Below are positions 60,842 through 64,000 of a DNA stretch of 64,000 bases, one piece after another. The DNA is taken from assembly GCA_963703355.1 (NCBI GenBank), contig OY969813.1, positions 3,410,001-3,474,000 on the forward strand. Reading direction: 5' to 3'. The stretch is from Puia sp963703355. GTDB lineage: Bacteria; Bacteroidota; Bacteroidia; Chitinophagales; Chitinophagaceae. Made by a program: the position numbers and the translations under genes. Numbering within the stretch: position 1 is the stretch's first letter; the number at the start of each line of letters is the position of its first letter. The notes beneath the pieces are model-generated. The model was given only the letters and a program-made list of their open reading frames with translations. It had not been told where the DNA came from and ran no database searches.

Positions 60842-62002
60842 ATGCGAAAATACCTGTCCGCGGGAATCCTATTTTTATTGGTATCGCTTGTCACGCCATC
60901 ATGCAATCATACAGCTTCCACTCAAGGCTATGGAGCATTTCCACCTGCAGTTCTTCCGGTTATCACGGTTAGTAAACGTCCCTTTACTACATTTCGGGAA
61001 TATTCTGCGGCGCTGGAGGGAAGTAATGACATTGAGATCAGGCCTCAGGTGGGAGGTTATATTGAAAAGATTTTTGTGGATGAAGGAGCCTTCGTAAAGA
61101 AGGGGCAGCCCATTTTCAAAATCAATGATCAGCCCTATCTCGAAGCGCTGAATAACGCCAATGCATCACTTGCGGTGGCTAAAGCGAATCAGGCGAGTGC
61201 AGAGATCAATGTGCATAAGCTGGAACCGCTGGTAGAAAATCAGGTGATTTCACCCATACAACTTAAGACCGCCAAAGCTGCCTATGATGCCGCCACTGCC
61301 TATGTATCACAGGCAGACGCGATGGTAGGCAATGCAAAAATCAATGTTGGATATTCTCTGATCAAAGCACCTGTAGACGGATATATCGGAAGAATTCACG
61401 TGAAAATAGGAAGCCTTGCAGGTCTTTCCGCATTGGAGCCATTGACTACTATTTCGGAAGTTAAGGATGTGAGGGCTTATTTTTCAGTAAGCGAAACGGC
61501 CTTCCTCCATTTCAAAGACGAATACCCCGGAAAAACGATCGAAGATAAAATCAGTCATCTGCCACCCGTTGAACTCATTCTTTCAGACAATACGGTTTAT
61601 CCGCAGAAAGGCAAAGTAGAAATGGTTTCCGGTCAGTTTGCGGCTGGTACAGGAGCCATTCCCTTTCGCGCGAGCTTCCCCAATCCAAACGGTGTGTTAC
61701 GTTCAGGTAATACGGGTCGTGTTAGAATTTCTGTAGTACAGCCGGACGGACTTGTAATACCACAGGAATCGACTTTTGAATTACAGGATAAAGTGTTTGT
61801 TTTTTTATTGGGAGACAGTAACCGGGTTGTCAGCACCCCGGTCAAAATCCTGGGAAGATCCGGTAACTACTACCTGGTGGAACAGGGAATAAAAGTGGGA
61901 GACAGGATTGTTTATTCGGGCGTTGACAAACTCACCGATGGAGCCATTATCAATCCCGTTCCGATGTCTTTGGACAGCCTGATTAAAGTAAGGCCATTGT
62001 GA
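60842..62002 (+). CDS. RND efflux periplasmic adaptor (AcrA-like lipoprotein)
   Basis: 386 residues. Lipobox TPSC gives a lipidated Cys at about 21. The lipoyl halves, hairpin (about 105-165) and barrel domains are recognisable: EIRPQVGGYIEKIFVDEGAFVKKG and YSLIKAPVDGYIGRIHVKIGSL form the split lipoyl domain. It links the RND pump to an outer-membrane channel. The pump gene starts 28 bases later. No regulator is adjacent on the left. Confidence 0.93.
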   Translation: MRKYLSAGILFLLVSLVTPSCNHTASTQGYGAFPPAVLPVITVSKRPFTTFREYSAALEGSNDIEIRPQVGGYIEKIFVDEGAFVKKGQPIFKINDQPYLEALNNANASLAVAKANQASAEINVHKLEPLVENQVISPIQLKTAKAAYDAATAYVSQADAMVGNAKINVGYSLIKAPVDGYIGRIHVKIGSLAGLSALEPLTTISEVKDVRAYFSVSETAFLHFKDEYPGKTIEDKISHLPPVELILSDNTVYPQKGKVEMVSGQFAAGTGAIPFRASFPNPNGVLRSGNTGRVRISVVQPDGLVIPQESTFELQDKVFVFLLGDSNRVVSTPVKILGRSGNYYLVEQGIKVGDRIVYSGVDKLTDGAIINPVPMSLDSLIKVRPL

Positions 62003-62030
62003 TCCACGTTTTCAGAACAAATGATTTAAG

Positions 62031-64000
62031 ATGCTAAGACGATTTATAGAAAGGCCGGTTTTGTCTACAGTGATATCAATTATTCTCACGCTTCTGGGAT
62101 TGATATCCATGACTTCATTGCCCATAACTCAGTTTCCTGATATTGCTCCACCTACGGTAAGTGTAAGCGCCGTGTATCCAGGTGCCAGTGCAGAAGTGGT
62201 GGCACGTGCAGTAGCAACGCCGATTGAAGAAGCGATTAATGGTGTTGAAAATATGACCTATATGACTTCCACATCAGGAAATGATGGGAGTATGAATATT
62301 ACGGTTTATTTCAGGCAGGGCACCAATCCCGACCTCGCTTCAGTAAATGTACAAAATCGTGTGTCCAGGGCCGTTAGTCAGATTCCTGCGGAAGTAGTTC
62401 AGGCAGGTATCTCCACGCAGAAACAGCAGAACAGCATGATCAATGTGACGCTGATGTACAGTACCGATAGCGCCTATGATGAAAAATTCCTGCAGAATTA
62501 TGCCAAAATCAATGTTATTCCGGAGATTCAGCGCGTGCCGGGTGTAGGACAGGCACAGGTATTTGGAGCCAAAGACTATTCGATGCGCATATGGCTGCAG
62601 CCCGACCGCCTCGCCTCAAATAATATTTCGGTTCAGGAAGTCCTTACTGCAATTCAGGATCAAAATGTGGAAGCGGCGCCAGGTCGACTGGGGGAAGGCA
62701 GCAGTGCCTCTTTTGAGTATATTATCAAATACAAGGGGAAACTTTCCCAGAATAAAGACTATGAGGACATCATTATAAAAGCAGGAGCAGATGGCTCCAT
62801 CATTAAATTAAAAGACATAGCACGTGTTGAATTTGGCGCGTATACTTATAGCTCCAATGCGATGGTGCAGGGCAGACCAGGTACAGGTATTGGAATATTT
62901 CAAACGGCGGGATCCAACGCAAACGACATCCTGATTGCTATTGATGAAGTGATGAAGAATGCTTCCGCTAAATTTCCGAAAGGTGTACATGCATTTACGA
63001 TATTCAGTGCAAAAGATTTTCTGGACGCTTCCATCGACCAGGTTAAAGAAACCCTGCTCGAAGCTTTTATATTGGTGTTTCTGGTAGTATTTATTTTTCT
63101 TCAGGATTTCAGATCTACCCTTATTCCTGCTATTGCCGTTCCTGTCGCCATTATCGGTACTTTTTTCTTTATGCAGTTGTTTGGGTTCACCATCAATCTG
63201 CTAACCCTTTTTGCCCTGGTCCTGGCCATCGGAATTGTGGTAGATGACGCCATTGTGGTGGTAGAAGCAGCACACTCGAAAATGGAACGAACGGGACTAA
63301 ACGCTCACGATGCTACCGTTCAATCTATGAGTGAAATATCAGGAGCCATCATTTCGATTACGCTCGTTATGGCTGCAGTATTCGTACCTGTAGGATTCAT
63401 GCAGGGTCCCGCGGGTATATTCTACCGTCAATTTGCATTCACCCTTGCGATTGCCATATTAATTTCGGCTCTTAATGCACTAACGCTTAGTCCGGCACTC
63501 TGCGCCTTGTTTCTAAAGAACCCGCATGCAGATACCGGGAATGATGATAAGAAAGTAAGTTTCGCGAGAAGATTTGGGGATGCGTTCAACACCGGATTTA
63601 AGGCAACCACTGACCGATATGCCGGTGTTGTGAAGTTTTTAATCAATAACAAATGGGTCGGCTTACTGGGGCTCGCAGTCGTTTTCGTCTTAACCATTTG
63701 GGAAGTGAAAAATACACCCACCGGATTTATTCCTGCAGAAGATCAGAACTTTGTAATCATTTCTTTCAATCTTCCACCCTCTGCCTCACTCGACAGAACG
63801 AATGTTGTTATAAAGAAAATTGACAGTGTACTGGAAGGAATACAGGCAGTTGACAGACGAGGCGCCATCAGCGGTTTAAATATTCTTTCGGGAGTGAATA
63901 GTTCTGCATATGGCGTCGGATTTATAAAATTGAAACAGCAAAAAGAGCGCATACCGAGGGAAAGTATCAATGAGGTTGTGGGTATTATAACCCAGAAATT
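62031..64000 (+). CDS. RND multidrug efflux permease (AcrB/HAE1 type), 3' end outside the window
   Basis: The open frame begins at the ATG at 62031 and runs off the right edge after about 656 residues, of roughly 1,040 expected. The start MLRRFIERPVLSTVISIILT, the porter segments, and the charged helix LAIGIVVDDAIVVVEA carrying the proton-relay Asp pair are all typical. FKEILTE-type loops read here AFTLAIAILISALNALTLSPALCAL. An ATG at 62021 stops after two codons and is not a start. It forms a pump with the preceding adaptor; an outer-membrane factor probably follows. Confidence 0.93.
   Translation, partial: MLRRFIERPVLSTVISIILTLLGLISMTSLPITQFPDIAPPTVSVSAVYPGASAEVVARAVATPIEEAINGVENMTYMTSTSGNDGSMNITVYFRQGTNPDLASVNVQNRVSRAVSQIPAEVVQAGISTQKQQNSMINVTLMYSTDSAYDEKFLQNYAKINVIPEIQRVPGVGQAQVFGAKDYSMRIWLQPDRLASNNISVQEVLTAIQDQNVEAAPGRLGEGSSASFEYIIKYKGKLSQNKDYEDIIIKAGADGSIIKLKDIARVEFGAYTYSSNAMVQGRPGTGIGIFQTAGSNANDILIAIDEVMKNASAKFPKGVHAFTIFSAKDFLDASIDQVKETLLEAFILVFLVVFIFLQDFRSTLIPAIAVPVAIIGTFFFMQLFGFTINLLTLFALVLAIGIVVDDAIVVVEAAHSKMERTGLNAHDATVQSMSEISGAIISITLVMAAVFVPVGFMQGPAGIFYRQFAFTLAIAILISALNALTLSPALCALFLKNPHADTGNDDKKVSFARRFGDAFNTGFKATTDRYAGVVKFLINNKWVGLLGLAVVFVLTIWEVKNTPTGFIPAEDQNFVIISFNLPPSASLDRTNVVIKKIDSVLEGIQAVDRRGAISGLNILSGVNSSAYGVGFIKLKQQKERIPRESINEVVGIITQK

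Overview
The window looks like a chromosomal stretch from a Bacteroidota bacterium, most likely Chitinophagaceae or a close relative (family-level placement is inference). The evidence is an operon with a TonB-dependent receptor and a DUF4249 lipoprotein, CarboxypepD_reg-like and STN domains, many exported proteins whose signal peptides end just before a Gln (the Bacteroidetes Q-rule), weak Shine-Dalgarno sequences, and candidate promoters of the TTTG/TAnnTTTG type. No rRNA, tRNA, CRISPR array, phage or transposase gene was seen. Genes are closely packed. No gene-free gap exceeds 300 bases; the longest are 22077-22330 and 41617-41837.

Layout. 1-3.6 kb: the end of a DUF1501 gene, an exported TIM-barrel sugar isomerase-like protein and a membrane cytochrome c with leucine-rich repeats. 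3.6-11.2 kb: an acyl-CoA ligase, an ACS-family MFS carrier, a dimethylargininase-like hydrolase, an AraC regulator, a stand-alone receiver domain, and a sugar MFS carrier followed by a ROK kinase. 11.2-20.2 kb: envelope proteins (DsrE-like, tricorn-type protease split by an in-frame stop, DUF1349, START, DUF4136, alpha/beta-hydrolase fusion, DUF4239). 20.3-22.1 kb: a two-gene ABC transporter. 22.3-27.9 kb: exported Gfo/Idh oxidoreductase, FG-GAP protein, GH13 amylase and serine hydrolase.

28.0-36.6 kb holds a conserved peptide-tagging type neighbourhood: a circularly permuted ATP-grasp fused to alpha-E, a transglutaminase, a zinc-ribbon metallopeptidase and a large transglutaminase-DUF2126 protein. 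A small four-helix-bundle gene, bracketed by inverted heptamer arrays, sits inside it. 36.7-42.6 kb: an RMD1-like protein, a DUF6340 lipoprotein, a shortened GNAT, an L,D-transpeptidase, a TsdA-like dihaem cytochrome with a Tat-exported DsrE-like partner, and a DUF1080 lipoprotein. 42.7-47.0 kb: glycogen-debranching-type glucosidase overlapping an aquaporin, an SDR and a ThuA protein. 47.1-54.2 kb: a four-gene outer-membrane operon (exported protein, TonB receptor, DUF4249, MG2 protein with a barrel-less plug). 54.2-60.7 kb: an Fsr-like MFS carrier, a class A beta-lactamase-like protein, and a probable D-serine/dipeptide cluster (D-serine dehydratase-like enzyme, RidA, GntP permease, divergent membrane dipeptidase). 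60.8-64 kb: the start of an RND efflux operon, cut by the window edge.

The strongest non-gene signal is a set of short tandem or inverted arrays (7, 8, 11 and 21 bp units, all different) placed in four convergent gene junctions. In two of them the array supplies or touches a stop codon.
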